A DNA stretch of 64,000 bases, taken from assembly GCF_928391935.1 (NCBI RefSeq), contig NZ_CAKMTD010000002.1, forward strand, positions 124,001 to 188,000, given 5' to 3'. Shown here piece by piece: positions 35,179 to 44,249 of the stretch (within the stretch, counting starts at the first letter, position 1; each line of letters begins with the position of its first letter). A program made the position numbers and the translations under genes. The notes below the pieces were generated by a model. It saw nothing but the letters and a program-made list of their open reading frames with translations, searched no databases and was not told the DNA's origin. Source of the DNA: Rothia nasimurium (GTDB lineage Bacteria; Actinomycetota; Actinomycetes; Actinomycetales; Micrococcaceae).

Positions 35179-37272
35179 CTAGGCGTCAATGGCCGTGTGG
35201 TCCAGGCGGCGGGCCCCGTTGATAATGAAGTCCTTACGCGGGGCAACCTCTGAGCCCATCAGCAGGGTAAAGGCCCGCTCGGCTGCCTCGGCGTCCTCCA
35301 CCCGTACCCGGCGGAGCATCCGGTGGCGAGGATCCATAGTGGTCTCAGCCAACTGGTCGGCGTCCATCTCACCCAGACCCTTATAGCGCTGGATGGGCTC
35401 CTTGTAGCTCTTGCCCTCAGCCTCCAGCTGATCCAAGAGCTCATGCAGTTCTTTCTCCGAATAGGTGTAGACCATCTCGTTGGCCTTACCCCGGTTGACT
35501 ACCTCAACCCGGTGCAGGGGCGGAACAGCAGCGTAAACGTGGCCTGCCTCAACCAGCGGCCGCATGTAGCGGTAGAAGAGGGTCAGCAGGAGGGTGCGGA
35601 TGTGGGCGCCGTCCACGTCCGCGTCCGTCATCATGATGATCTTGTTATAGCGCTTCTGCTCTAGGTCAAAGGTGCGGCCAGAGCCAGCCCCAATGACCTG
35701 AATAATAGCGGCGCACTCGGCGTTGGCCAGCATGTCGGTCAGGGAGGCCTTCTGCACGTTCAGAATCTTGCCGCGAATGGGCAAAAGGGCCTGGTAGGTA
35801 GAGGATCGAGCCAAACGCGCTGTACCCAGTGCCGAGTCCCCCTCCACGATAAAGAGCTCAGACTTCTCAACATCGGTAGAGCGGCAGTCCACCAGCTTAG
35901 TGGGCATAGAGGAGGTTTCCAGGGCGTTCTTACGGCGCTGGGTTTCCTTGTGAACTCGCGCCGAGATACGCGACTTCATCTCGGCAACAACCTTCTCAGA
36001 AACGGCCGCCGCCTGGGTCTTATCCCCCCGGGCTGTGGAGGTCAGCTTGGCAGCTAGCTGCTTGGCAACCACCTTAGAGACAATCTGGCGCACCGCCGGG
36101 GTACCCAGAATCTCCTTGGTCTGGCCCTCAAACTGGGGCTCGGCCAGACGCACGGTGAGCACGGCAGTCAGCCCCGCCAGCACGTCGTCCTTTTCAATCT
36201 TGTCGGTGCCCGCCTTGAACTTTCGCGCGTTATCGGCAATGTGCTTGCGGAAGGTCTTGAGCAGGCCCTGCTCAAAGCCGGTCTGGTGGGTACCGCCCTT
36301 GGGGGTGGAAATGATATTGACGAAGGTGCGCAGCTTGGTTTCATAGCCGGTACCCCAGCGCAGGGCAATATCCACCTCGCACTCGCGCTCAACTTCTGTG
36401 AGCTGAGAGTGGCCATCGGCATCGAGCACGGGGACCGTCTCGGTGAAGGTGTCTGTGCCGGTGAAGCGCCAAATGTCGGTTACGGCCTGGTCATGGGCCA
36501 GATAGTCCACGAACTCGGAGATACCACCGTCGTGCTGGAAGACCTCCTCAACGGTCTCAAATTCGCCGGGGGTGCCCGGTAGGCGGCGTTCGTCGCGAAC
36601 GGCAATGCGCAGGCCGGGAATGAGGAAGGCAGTCTGGCGGGCTCGGGCTGCCAGATTCTCGTAGCTGAACCGGGCGTCCGGGGTGAAAATCATGGGGTCA
36701 GCCCAGTAACGCACGCGGGTGCCAGTAACCCCGCGCTTGGCCTTACCAACCACCTGCAGGGCGTCCGAGGAGGCGGTGAAGGGGGCGTCGGGCTTGGGGG
36801 TGCGGGCGTCATCGAAGATGCCGGGAACACCGTGGCGGAAGCTCATCTGGTAGGTTTTGCCGCCGCGGTCTACCTGCACGTCCAGGCGGGAGGACAGGGC
36901 GTTCACAACCGAGGCGCCCACACCGTGTAGACCACCCGAAGCGTTGTAGGAGCCGCCGCCGAACTTACCGCCGGCGTGCAGCTTGGTGTAGACCACCTCA
37001 ACGCCAGAGAGGCCGGTGCGAGGTTCAATGTCGGTGGGCACGCCGCGGCCGTCGTCCTGCACCTCAACCGAGCCGTCCTTGTAGAGAATGACCTGGATGG
37101 ACTGGCCGAACCCTGCCAGGGCTTCGTCGACCGAGTTGTCGATAATTTCCCAGAGGCAGTGCATGAGGCCGCGGGAGTCGGTGGAGCCAATATACATGCC
37201 GGGGCGTTTGCGCACGGCTTCGAGGCCTTCGAGCACCGATAGGTTGCGGGCGGTGTAGTTGTTTGCTGCCAC
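35179..37272 (-). CDS. parE: DNA topoisomerase IV subunit B (GyrB-like)
   Basis: 697 residues. The GHKL ATPase carries [21 protein letters not shown] and [15 protein letters not shown]. The TOPRIM domain carries [33 protein letters not shown] and [24 protein letters not shown]. The C-terminal [21 protein letters not shown] is conserved. It pairs with the A subunit at 19501-22083. The Ala in GDSALG, where most GyrB/ParE have Gly, fits a known ParE variation. ATG at 37272, with CAGGAGAGT upstream. The DUF7455 gene diverges from it. Confidence 0.92.
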   Translation of the reverse strand: MAANNYTARNLSVLEGLEAVRKRPGMYIGSTDSRGLMHCLWEIIDNSVDEALAGFGQSIQVILYKDGSVEVQDDGRGVPTDIEPRTGLSGVEVVYTKLHAGGKFGGGSYNASGGLHGVGASVVNALSSRLDVQVDRGGKTYQMSFRHGVPGIFDDARTPKPDAPFTASSDALQVVGKAKRGVTGTRVRYWADPMIFTPDARFSYENLAARARQTAFLIPGLRIAVRDERRLPGTPGEFETVEEVFQHDGGISEFVDYLAHDQAVTDIWRFTGTDTFTETVPVLDADGHSQLTEVERECEVDIALRWGTGYETKLRTFVNIISTPKGGTHQTGFEQGLLKTFRKHIADNARKFKAGTDKIEKDDVLAGLTAVLTVRLAEPQFEGQTKEILGTPAVRQIVSKVVAKQLAAKLTSTARGDKTQAAAVSEKVVAEMKSRISARVHKETQRRKNALETSSMPTKLVDCRSTDVEKSELFIVEGDSALGTARLARSSTYQALLPIRGKILNVQKASLTDMLANAECAAIIQVIGAGSGRTFDLEQKRYNKIIMMTDADVDGAHIRTLLLTLFYRYMRPLVEAGHVYAAVPPLHRVEVVNRGKANEMVYTYSEKELHELLDQLEAEGKSYKEPIQRYKGLGEMDADQLAETTMDPRHRMLRRVRVEDAEAAERAFTLLMGSEVAPRKDFIINGARRLDHTAIDA

Positions 37273-37506
37273 GAAACTCTCCTGCAGGTATGGACGGGAC
37301 GCCTATCTAGTCTAGTACATGTGTTCGGGTTGGGGGGCTTGCCGCTACTGTGCCTGAGCTGTGGCGGTGCGGACGCCCGGTGTCGGTTTGGGCTGAAGCT
37401 TGGGTTGACCGCTGGGGTTTAGCGCTGTGGGCGAAAGGACGTGCGGGGCGGCTCGGTCGGTGATTGTATGGGATGTAAGAAAGAAAGCTTTTGAAAGGAG
37501 CCTATC

Positions 37507-37704
37507 GTGAGTGCAACTCTTGAGACTCGCCGCGAACTGACAGCTGCTGACCGGTGCGATGCCTGCGGCGCCCAGGCCTATGTGCGTGTGGTGATGGAGT
37601 CAGGTTTGGATCTGCTCTTCTGCGGCCACCATGCTCGTGCTAAGGAGGAGGCCCTGCGCGCTGTAGCTGTCGAGTGGGACGACCAGACCGACCGCCTCAG
37701 CTAG
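37507..37704 (+). CDS. DUF7455-like small zinc-binding protein
   Basis: 65 residues. CDAC near 17 and CGHH near 38 form a putative zinc site, followed by a short amphipathic helix (ARAKEEALRAVAVEWDD). Small proteins of this type are widespread in actinobacteria and often lie next to the topoisomerase B gene, as here. The function is unknown. The GTG start at 37507 has GAAAGGAG upstream. It is followed by the first palindromic element. Confidence 0.75.
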   Translation: MSATLETRRELTAADRCDACGAQAYVRVVMESGLDLLFCGHHARAKEEALRAVAVEWDDQTDRLS

Positions 37705-37735
37705 CGCCTGCTCCGCCCCGCCGCGCCCCACAGGG

Positions 37736-37805
37736 GTAGGTACCATCTAAATCAGAAAAACCCACGAACTAGGTGGGTTTTTCTGATTTAAATGGTCTTT
37801 TCTGG
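37736..37805. repeat. 70-bp palindromic terminator element, copy 1
   Basis: Arms 37742-37765 and 37773-37796 (24 nt each, one mismatch) around loop GAACTAG, then CTTTTCTGG. The centre AAAAACCCAC/GTGGGTTTTT is a bidirectional terminator. It is almost identical to copies at 38803 and 39838. Confidence 0.9.
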
Positions 37806-37921
37806 CGAAGGCAGGTCAGGACGGGGGCGATGCAGCTCCCCAGGCACATCTTGTAGCAAATACCTAGATAAATCACCAGTAAACATGTAGCCTAGAGCAC
37901 AAGTTCAGTGAAAGGGAGCCT

Positions 37922-38476
37922 ATGCCGATAGACGTAAGCCGCAACTACCGCCAAAGCAACCGCCCTGCCATCATCACGGGAGCCGCGTTTTTCGTCAGCC
38001 TCATCATCACCGTATTTGCTTCCTTAAGTGTTGCGGGCACCTTCGCCAGTCAGAGCGATTCAGCAGACATCAGCCAAGAAGATCTCACCATCACTCGCAT
38101 ATCCTCAGTCCCTGGCTACTCACAAGCCATCTGCTGGGCCGCATACACCCGCGTTGCCGAGAAAAACCTCTTCGGCACCGAACTCATAGCCCACAAATTC
38201 GGGGTTGCCTGGTGCGCGCAGAACGGCGGTATCGTCTACCAGGGTGACATTACAGAAACTGTCTACGAGAGCCCCAACCTACGTTCTCACCTGCCCTCCA
38301 ACAGCCTCTACCAGGGTAGCTACGCCCTGCAGCCTGTTCCTGAATCGACAATGCTTGTAGCCAGGACTATTGAAAACGCTCTGGCCTGGCCTAACTTCAC
38401 TGTTGAACGGTGCGTCGTCTACTCTCTCACCGCTGACGGTCAGGCAGAAGGGAGCCTCTCATGCCACACCAGCTAG
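37922..38476 (+). CDS. Unknown protein with N-terminal membrane anchor (cassette 1)
   Basis: 184 residues. A short basic N-terminus is followed by one hydrophobic helix (about 16-40, IITGAAFFVSLIITVFASLSVAGTF). The extracytoplasmic domain has four Cys (CWAAY, WCAQN, RCVVY, SCHTS) that could form two disulfides. No family is recognised. ATG 37922 has AAAGGGAG 6 nt upstream. It overlaps the next gene by 16 bp and lies between two palindromic elements. Confidence 0.65.
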   Translation: MPIDVSRNYRQSNRPAIITGAAFFVSLIITVFASLSVAGTFASQSDSADISQEDLTITRISSVPGYSQAICWAAYTRVAEKNLFGTELIAHKFGVAWCAQNGGIVYQGDITETVYESPNLRSHLPSNSLYQGSYALQPVPESTMLVARTIENALAWPNFTVERCVVYSLTADGQAEGSLSCHTS

Positions 38477-38784
38477 GCTCAGCCCCTGGCAGAGGCACAG
38501 GCCCAGATGGGGCGCCTGTTTTCCTCCTGAAAGCGCCTGGGCTTTTCGCGACCTGGGTTTATCCAGTCAGCCTGCTCCTCCTATGGGCTGTAGGACAGCC
38601 CTTAGCCCTGTGGTTGTGCCTGTGCGCAGGGGCCTACGCGCACGGCGTCCGCTACCCCCGGACTTTCGGCATTTTCTACCCGCTCTATTTTTGGCTTTCG
38701 ATCCTAGGGGTGCTGTCCCTGCCGAGCCTTTATTTACTCCTCAACCTGGTAGCCGTTGCCGACGTAACCCGCTGGAGCCCCTAG
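38461..38784 (+). CDS. Unknown small polytopic membrane protein (cassette 1)
   Basis: 107 residues with about three hydrophobic segments after a Gly/Pro-rich N-terminus (VFLLKAPGLFATWVYPVSLLLLW, PLALWLCLCAGAYAHG, YPLYFWLSILGVLSLPSLYLLLNLVAV). It overlaps the end of the anchored protein gene by 16 bp, suggesting translational coupling and a joint function. No family is recognised. The palindromic element copy 2 follows within 20 bp. Confidence 0.55.
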   Translation: MPHQLGSAPGRGTGPDGAPVFLLKAPGLFATWVYPVSLLLLWAVGQPLALWLCLCAGAYAHGVRYPRTFGIFYPLYFWLSILGVLSLPSLYLLLNLVAVADVTRWSP

Positions 38785-38802
38785 CCCCATCTTCCCGACG
38801 GG

Positions 38803-38871
38803 GTAGGTACCATTTAAATCAGAAAAACCCACGAACTAGGTGGGTTTTTCTGATTTAAATGGTCTTTTCTG
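38803..38871. repeat. 70-bp palindromic terminator element, copy 2
   Basis: Arms 38809-38832 and 38840-38863 pair perfectly over 24 bp around GAACTAG. Same flanks (GTAGGT before, CTTTTCTG after) as copies 1 and 3. Confidence 0.9.
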
Positions 38872-39006
38872 ATGTGATGGTGAGTGAATAGTTTTTACAA
38901 CTATTTCAATCAGGACCTAGCGTCTAGATACGCCCGCTGGTTGCCTTTGGTCAATGCAGACAGCCTTCAGTACCTAGACTCACAGACCCTCGCCAAGGAT
39001 ACTCCC

Positions 39007-39828
39007 ATGCTTAAAGAAGCCTTTCATGTCGCCGTCCCCACAGCCTTTGCCGCCGATGAAGATCTCGATACAGCAGAAACCCTGAAACACATAGGGTGGC
39101 TCATCAGCAAAGATATAAACTCTGTGATGGTCTGTGGGAGTACCGGCGAGCAACACAGTCTTTCTCCTGCAGAAAAACTGGAACTCCTTGCTGCATTAGG
39201 CGATCTAACAAAGCCTCAAGGGTTCGAACTTCTCTTCGGGGCAGCTAGTGTCCGCCTCAGAGACACCACGCAGCTGGTCAAAGAACTCCAAGAAGCAGCA
39301 CATATAACAGGCATTGTCTTGGGCTTCCCACCCTATATACGCCCCAGCCAAAATGAAGCTACCTACTACGTCCGCGAAGTTGCAGACCATACCAACAAGC
39401 CAATCGTGCTCTACAACAACCCAGCCCGAACCGGCTTCAATCTGGCTCCTGAGACCCTCGAAAAGTTATCGGATCTGCCCAACCTGGCAGGGATTAAAGA
39501 AGCTGCTGACCCAACACAGATAAAGACAATCAGCGAGATACTGCCCCACCTTCCTCTCTATGCAGGGGGCGAGGTTGGTCTCTCCGACCGCATTCAAGCT
39601 GGGTGTTCCAGGCTCTCATCTATTGGTGGCAACCTCTACCCGCAAGAGGTTAAGACCTGGTTCGAGACTCTTCTCTTGCAATCAGATAGCCCCTGCCCAG
39701 AACCTTTGCAGGCCAAGCTAACAGACCTCTACAGCCACCAGGTTCTTCCCCGCCTCAAAGCAGAATTGCCGTTGGTCACAGGCCATAGTCTCGGTTCCTG
39801 CCGTCTCCCGCTCGGTGCAGATAGCTAA
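39007..39828 (+). CDS. DapA-family class I aldolase/synthase (cassette 2)
   Basis: 273 residues from the ATG at 39007 (AAGGA upstream). The frame is open 41 codons further upstream, but only from MLKEAFHVAVPTAF does it look like the family. Present are VCGSTGEQHSLS (substrate carboxylate motif), the catalytic Tyr in IVLYNNPARTG (Tyr136) and the Schiff-base Lys in AGIKEAADP (Lys164). It is slightly shorter than typical dihydrodipicolinate synthase. It may be a paralogue acting on pyruvate or another keto-acid aldol. It lies between palindromic elements and is not near lysine genes, so the substrate is open. Confidence 0.78.
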   Translation: MLKEAFHVAVPTAFAADEDLDTAETLKHIGWLISKDINSVMVCGSTGEQHSLSPAEKLELLAALGDLTKPQGFELLFGAASVRLRDTTQLVKELQEAAHITGIVLGFPPYIRPSQNEATYYVREVADHTNKPIVLYNNPARTGFNLAPETLEKLSDLPNLAGIKEAADPTQIKTISEILPHLPLYAGGEVGLSDRIQAGCSRLSSIGGNLYPQEVKTWFETLLLQSDSPCPEPLQAKLTDLYSHQVLPRLKAELPLVTGHSLGSCRLPLGADS

Positions 39829-39837
39829 CCCCCGCCA

Positions 39838-39907
39838 GTAGGTACCACCTAAATCAGAAAAACCCACGAACTAGGTGGGTTTTTCTGATTTAAACGGTCT
39901 TTTCTGG
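39838..39907. repeat. 70-bp palindromic terminator element, copy 3
   Basis: Arms 39844-39867 and 39875-39898 around GAACTAG. It differs from the other copies at a few positions in the outer arm (ACCACC, AAACGGT). It lies 6 bp from the stop of the methyltransferase gene, so it can terminate both converging genes. Confidence 0.9.
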
Positions 39908-39913
39908 GAGCCC

Positions 39914-41389
39914 CTATGCCCCGTACCGGCTAAACACTGCCACCGCTTCAACGTGGTGGGTGTTGGGGTACATATCAAACGCTTCAACCGACTCTAGCCG
40001 CCAGCCTGCTGCCCGCAGGTAGCCGGTGTCGCGGCCCAGGGCAGCCGGGTCACAGGCCACATAGACAATCCGCTGGGGGGCCAGGGCAGAAACCTGTTCC
40101 ATCACTGCCCGGCCAGCGCCTTCACGTGAAGGGTCGCAGATGACGACGTCCGGGGCGGCAAAGCGCCCGGCAGAGACTTCTGCAGAAACCTGCTCAAGCA
40201 CCTTGCCGACGTCCCCGCGTTCGACGCGCACGCGCGTCCGCTCAGATCTGTGGGTGCGGGAGGGGCCCTCGTCACCAAAGTTCTCGGACGCATTGCGGCT
40301 GGTCACCGGGGATCCCTCAACCGACAAAACCGTGCCCCTGTCCCCCACGGCGTCCGCTGCGAGCGCGGTGAAGAAGCCGGCACCGGCGTAGAGGTCGTAG
40401 ACCGTCATGCCCGCTGTCAGGCGGGCAGCTTCAAGCACAGCGTTGCCCAGCACCTCGGGGGCGGCCCGGTGGATCTGCCAGAAGCCGGTGGCGCCCACGT
40501 TCCAGTAGAAGTCCTGGGCGTAGACGGTGGCTGTCTCCAGCAGGGTGGGGTTGGCGGCACCGGCGATGACGTCAGCGGGTTTGGTGCCGCGGCGGCGTCC
40601 GCCCTTTTTCTCGGGGGTGAAGACCAGGGTGATCATGCGCTCTTCCAGCGGCCCCCAGAGAGCCCGGGCCTGGGTCTCGATATCCTCGGCAACCGCCGAA
40701 GGCGTGGTGCGGGCAGATACGGTAAAGACCAGAGCCATCATATCGGTGGCGGAGACTGCCACATCAACCCGGGTAATACCGGCTAGTTTGAGCCGGTGCA
40801 GCTCTAGGGCCTCGATGCGCTCATCGGCCAGGGGAAAGCCCGTAACGGGGACAGGCACCGAGCTAGAGTGCGGGAACATGGCAATCTGCTGGCTTTCGCG
40901 CTCCACTGCAAAATGCACGCGGGTGCGCCAGTGTAGGCCCCGATCATGGCCGGGCAGGGCGTGGCCGGGCAGGGCATGGACCGGCAGGTTAGCCAGTAGC
41001 GGGTGGTTTTCTGGCACCCCGCCCAGGCGCACCAGCTGTTCGGCCACAATCTGCTGCTTGTATGCCCGCTGGGTCGCTAAGTCCAGGTGGCCGTATTCCA
41101 TACCGCCGAGGGGCTGGGCGGACGCGAGCGCGTCCGCAGGTGCCCAGGGGTGGGGGCGGCGCTCCGGTGCGGGGTTTTCTACGGAGACGACGTCGGCGAA
41201 GAAGTAGCGGCCTTTGGGTCCGCGCCCGGTGATTCGGGCGGTGGCAGTCTCTCCTACGACGCCGTGGCGGACGAAGATGACCCTCTCCCCTGCCCGGGCG
41301 ACGAGGGCTCCGCCGTGGGCGGGGCGTTCTGGGGTGAGGGTGAGTAGGGTGCCGATGGTTGGTTCGGGCATCTGGTGGGTTTCAGGCAT
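39914..41389 (-). CDS. TRAM-domain SAM-dependent RNA methyltransferase (TrmA/RumA type)
   Basis: 491 residues. An N-terminal TRAM domain (GTLLTLTPERPAHGGALVARAGERVIFVRHGVVGE) is followed by a middle insertion and a C-terminal SAM-binding fold with DLYAGAGFFTALAADAVG and the catalytic CDPAALGRD. This is a uridine-C5 methyltransferase of the RumA/TrmA family. The usual Fe-S cysteines near the TRAM domain are not obvious. I chose ATG 41389 (GAGAAA upstream); a GTG at 41407 and a longer open frame exist. It follows the permease gene by 29 bp. Confidence 0.88.
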   Translation of the reverse strand: MPETHQMPEPTIGTLLTLTPERPAHGGALVARAGERVIFVRHGVVGETATARITGRGPKGRYFFADVVSVENPAPERRPHPWAPADALASAQPLGGMEYGHLDLATQRAYKQQIVAEQLVRLGGVPENHPLLANLPVHALPGHALPGHDRGLHWRTRVHFAVERESQQIAMFPHSSSVPVPVTGFPLADERIEALELHRLKLAGITRVDVAVSATDMMALVFTVSARTTPSAVAEDIETQARALWGPLEERMITLVFTPEKKGGRRRGTKPADVIAGAANPTLLETATVYAQDFYWNVGATGFWQIHRAAPEVLGNAVLEAARLTAGMTVYDLYAGAGFFTALAADAVGDRGTVLSVEGSPVTSRNASENFGDEGPSRTHRSERTRVRVERGDVGKVLEQVSAEVSAGRFAAPDVVICDPSREGAGRAVMEQVSALAPQRIVYVACDPAALGRDTGYLRAAGWRLESVEAFDMYPNTHHVEAVAVFSRYGA

Positions 41390-41418
41390 GGGTTTCTCGG
41401 TTTTCACGGGGTTTGAGG

Positions 41419-43422
41419 TTAGCGGTTGAGTTGCCAAGGGACGGAGGCGACGACGACTCCGGGTTCGTGGCGGAGGGCTGCTTTGAGTTTGTGGACGGTG
41501 CGGCGGTGGAAGATTCCTTGCCACCAGTGGGGTACGACGTATTCGGGGAGGTAGACGATAAGGACGTCGCGGGGGGATTTTTGGCGGCGGTGGCTGATGT
41601 AGTCGAGGAAGGCTGCTGCGGGGTCTCGGTAGGGGGCGTCAAGGACGGTGAGGTCGATGGGGAGTTCGAGGGTGTTCCAGGTGTCGATGGTGTCGCGGGT
41701 GCGGGTGAAGTCGATGTTGACGGTGACTGCTTCGAGGGTGGAGGGGCGGGAGGCGCGGGCGTAGGCGAGGGCGCGGAGCATGGGCTTACGGATTCGTTCG
41801 ACGTAGACGATGGCTTGGACGCGGGAGGGGAGGGCACGGTCGGCGGCGAGTTCGTCGGGGTTGGTGGAGAGGGCGAGTTGCTGGTCGATGCGGGTGTAGT
41901 GTTTGTTGGTTTTGGTCATGATCCAGGTAAGTAGCAGGATGAGGGTTGTGGTGACCCAGGCGCCGTGGGTGAATTTGGTGGCGAGGATGACGGCGAGGCC
42001 TGTGGCTGTTGCGGCGACGCCGACGGCTGTGATGGCGATGTCTCGCCAGAGTTTGCGTCGTTCTGGGATTTTGAGGGTGATGCGTTGGGCCCGCCAGCGG
42101 TTGCGTAGTACTGAGTATTGGGTGAGGGTCATGGCGGTGAAGACACCGACGATGTACATCTGGATGAGGGTGTGAACGTCGGGGCCGACGATGGCGACGA
42201 GGGCCATGGAGGCTAGGCCGAGGGCGAGGACGCCGTTGGCGTAGAGGGAAGAGGATGACCGGGCGGAGAGGTGGACGGGGAGGTATTGTTTGGCGGCGAT
42301 GATGGTGGCGAGCATGGGGAAGCCGGTGAAGGCTGTCATGGCTGCGATGATGAGGACGGCTATGGTTGCAGCGCCCATGAGGACGGTGGCTAGGTGGGTG
42401 GTGAAGATGGCGTCGGTGATTTGGAGGAGGACGGGCACCTGGTGGAAGTCTTCGCTCACCGGCTGGTTATTTACTCGCAGGGTTGAGAGGTCAAGGACGA
42501 ATACTACCCCCGCTTGGCGGGCCAGGTAGAGGGTTCCGAGCAGGGAGAGGGCTGATAGGCCACCGACGACCATGAGACTTACTGCAGCGTTGCGCTGGCG
42601 GGGTGGGGCAAAGGCCTTGACGGCGTTGGAGATGGTGTTGACGCCCGTCATGGCAACTGAGCCGGAGGCGAAGGATCTGACGAGTAGTAGTCCTACTCCG
42701 AGTTGGGTGGTCAGGGCTGTTTGTGCTTCTTGGGTTACTTCGACGGTGTATCCGGCTGAGGGGGCGTATGAGAGTTGGCCGGTAGCGTCTGCGATCATGC
42801 CGAAGAGGACGACTCCTGCCAGCATGACGAGGAAGACGTAGGTGGGGATGTGGGAGAAGCGGAACATGAAGCGTAGTCCTCGGAGGCACATGAGGGTGAC
42901 TACGGCAATCATGGTGCAGGCGAGAAGTCGTTGGTGGCCCAGTAGGACGGGTGTGATGGATTCTAGGTACTGGGTGGCTGATGAGAGGGATACCGCGACG
43001 GTGAGCATGAAGTCCACCATGAGGGCAGCCCCGAGCAGGACTGCTGCACCTGGTCCTAGGTGCTTGTAGACCAGGGCGAAATCGCCTTGTTCGCCTACAT
43101 GGTTGATGTTGTAGCGGTAGGCGCCCACTACGATGAGTAGGACTACCGCTATGCCGAGGCCGACGAGTGGGGAGTAGGCTAGGGCCCCGTGTCCGGCGAT
43201 GAGCAGGGTCAGGATGATTTCGTCGGGGGCGTAGGCTACGGACGAGATGCCGTCGGCGCCAAAGAGCGGTAGGGCACGTCGCTTGGGCAGGTTGCCTTGT
43301 TTGGCGTTCCTGCTGTCAATGGGCGCTCCCAGGATGGCCCGGGCTACCCTTGCCTTCAACTTCTTCACAGGGTCTAACGGTAGTCGCTGTGCTGGTGTTT
43401 GCTGGGCTGGTACACACCACAT
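41419..43422 (-). CDS. APC-family permease, probably KimA-like potassium importer
   Basis: About 667 residues from ATG 43422 (start uncertain: no clear Shine-Dalgarno). LPLFGADGISSVAYAPDEIILTL near the N-terminus, then about 12 hydrophobic segments and a C-terminal cytoplasmic domain of about 180 residues (SRVQAIVYVERIRKPMLRALAYA ... VLIVYLPEYVVPHWWQGIFH), as in KimA/YdaO proteins. KimA imports K+ by proton symport. Two TrkA-type regulatory genes diverge from it, which supports potassium transport. Annotation as amino-acid permease is the alternative. Confidence 0.75.
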   Translation of the reverse strand: MWCVPAQQTPAQRLPLDPVKKLKARVARAILGAPIDSRNAKQGNLPKRRALPLFGADGISSVAYAPDEIILTLLIAGHGALAYSPLVGLGIAVVLLIVVGAYRYNINHVGEQGDFALVYKHLGPGAAVLLGAALMVDFMLTVAVSLSSATQYLESITPVLLGHQRLLACTMIAVVTLMCLRGLRFMFRFSHIPTYVFLVMLAGVVLFGMIADATGQLSYAPSAGYTVEVTQEAQTALTTQLGVGLLLVRSFASGSVAMTGVNTISNAVKAFAPPRQRNAAVSLMVVGGLSALSLLGTLYLARQAGVVFVLDLSTLRVNNQPVSEDFHQVPVLLQITDAIFTTHLATVLMGAATIAVLIIAAMTAFTGFPMLATIIAAKQYLPVHLSARSSSSLYANGVLALGLASMALVAIVGPDVHTLIQMYIVGVFTAMTLTQYSVLRNRWRAQRITLKIPERRKLWRDIAITAVGVAATATGLAVILATKFTHGAWVTTTLILLLTWIMTKTNKHYTRIDQQLALSTNPDELAADRALPSRVQAIVYVERIRKPMLRALAYARASRPSTLEAVTVNIDFTRTRDTIDTWNTLELPIDLTVLDAPYRDPAAAFLDYISHRRQKSPRDVLIVYLPEYVVPHWWQGIFHRRTVHKLKAALRHEPGVVVASVPWQLNR

Positions 43423-43556
43423 TTTGCGGCGTGTTCTTGTGGTGGGTTGGTGTGGCGGGTGGAGGGGTGAGTGCGGGCTGTGGGATTTGAGGCGTAGACT
43501 AGGGTGTGCCCCGGGTGGGGCGCACACTTTGTTTCCCGGATGTAAGAGGTATCCCC

Positions 43557-44249
43557 TTGCCCCACTTTGTGATTATGGGCGCTGGCCGTGTGGGCGTTAT
43601 GTTGGCCCATACGCTTGAGGACGCTGGCCATTCTGTGGCTGTCATTGATCAGGACGACCGGTCCTTCCGCCGTCTACGCAAGGATTTTGCGGGTAAAAAA
43701 GTTACTGGTGTTGGGTTTGACCGCGATACCTTGAAGCGGGCTGGTATTGACCATGCCTATGCTTTTGCTGCTGTTTCGTCCGGCGATAATTCCAACATTA
43801 TTGCCTCGCGTGTGGCGCGTGAGACCTTTGGGGTGCAGCATGTGGTGGCCCGAATTTATGATCCTAATCGTGCTGAGTTCTACCAGCGTTTGGGTATCCC
43901 TACGGTGGCTGCTGTTCGCTGGTCTACGGATCAGGTGCTCCGCCGTATCCTCCCTGAGCAGGCCATGGCTGGTGATTTTCGGGAGGCCTCTGGTCGTCTG
44001 ATGCTGGGGGAACTCCAGTTGCATGCTGATTGGGCTGGTCGTGCGATTCGTGAGATTGAGCAGGCTGCGGGGGTGCGCGTCGCCTACATCACCCGGTTTG
44101 GTGAGGGTATGCTACCGACCGTTGAGACCTCCTACCAACAGGGCGATACGGTGCATGCCATGATGCGTACAGAAGACATTAACGAAATCGCCCGGGTTCT
44201 GGGGACAGCGCCAGCCCGTGACGATGAGGGGGACCTGGAATGGAAGTAA
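43557..44249 (+). CDS. TrkA-type potassium uptake regulator, first subunit (CeoB-like)
   Basis: 230 residues. RCK N-domain with MPHFVIMGAGRVGVMLAHTLEDAGHSVAVIDQD (NAD-binding GxGxxG and acidic end of strand 2) and a C-terminal RCK_C part. The TTG at 43557 has AAGAGG 7 nt upstream and gives the family-like start. A frame open to 43506 is not homologous. It overlaps the next gene by 10 bp, so the two are made together and probably form a hetero-ring controlling K+ uptake by the divergent permease. Confidence 0.85.
   Translation: MPHFVIMGAGRVGVMLAHTLEDAGHSVAVIDQDDRSFRRLRKDFAGKKVTGVGFDRDTLKRAGIDHAYAFAAVSSGDNSNIIASRVARETFGVQHVVARIYDPNRAEFYQRLGIPTVAAVRWSTDQVLRRILPEQAMAGDFREASGRLMLGELQLHADWAGRAIREIEQAAGVRVAYITRFGEGMLPTVETSYQQGDTVHAMMRTEDINEIARVLGTAPARDDEGDLEWK

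Noticed and set aside
38884..39006. Upstream extension of the DapA-family gene as true N-terminus
   Set aside because: The 41 extra residues do not resemble the family, the GTG has no Shine-Dalgarno, and the ATG at 39007 has one.
43423..43556. c-di-AMP (ydaO-type) riboswitch ahead of the K+ transport genes
   Set aside because: The divergent spacer is only about 134 bp and holds no structure resembling that riboswitch.
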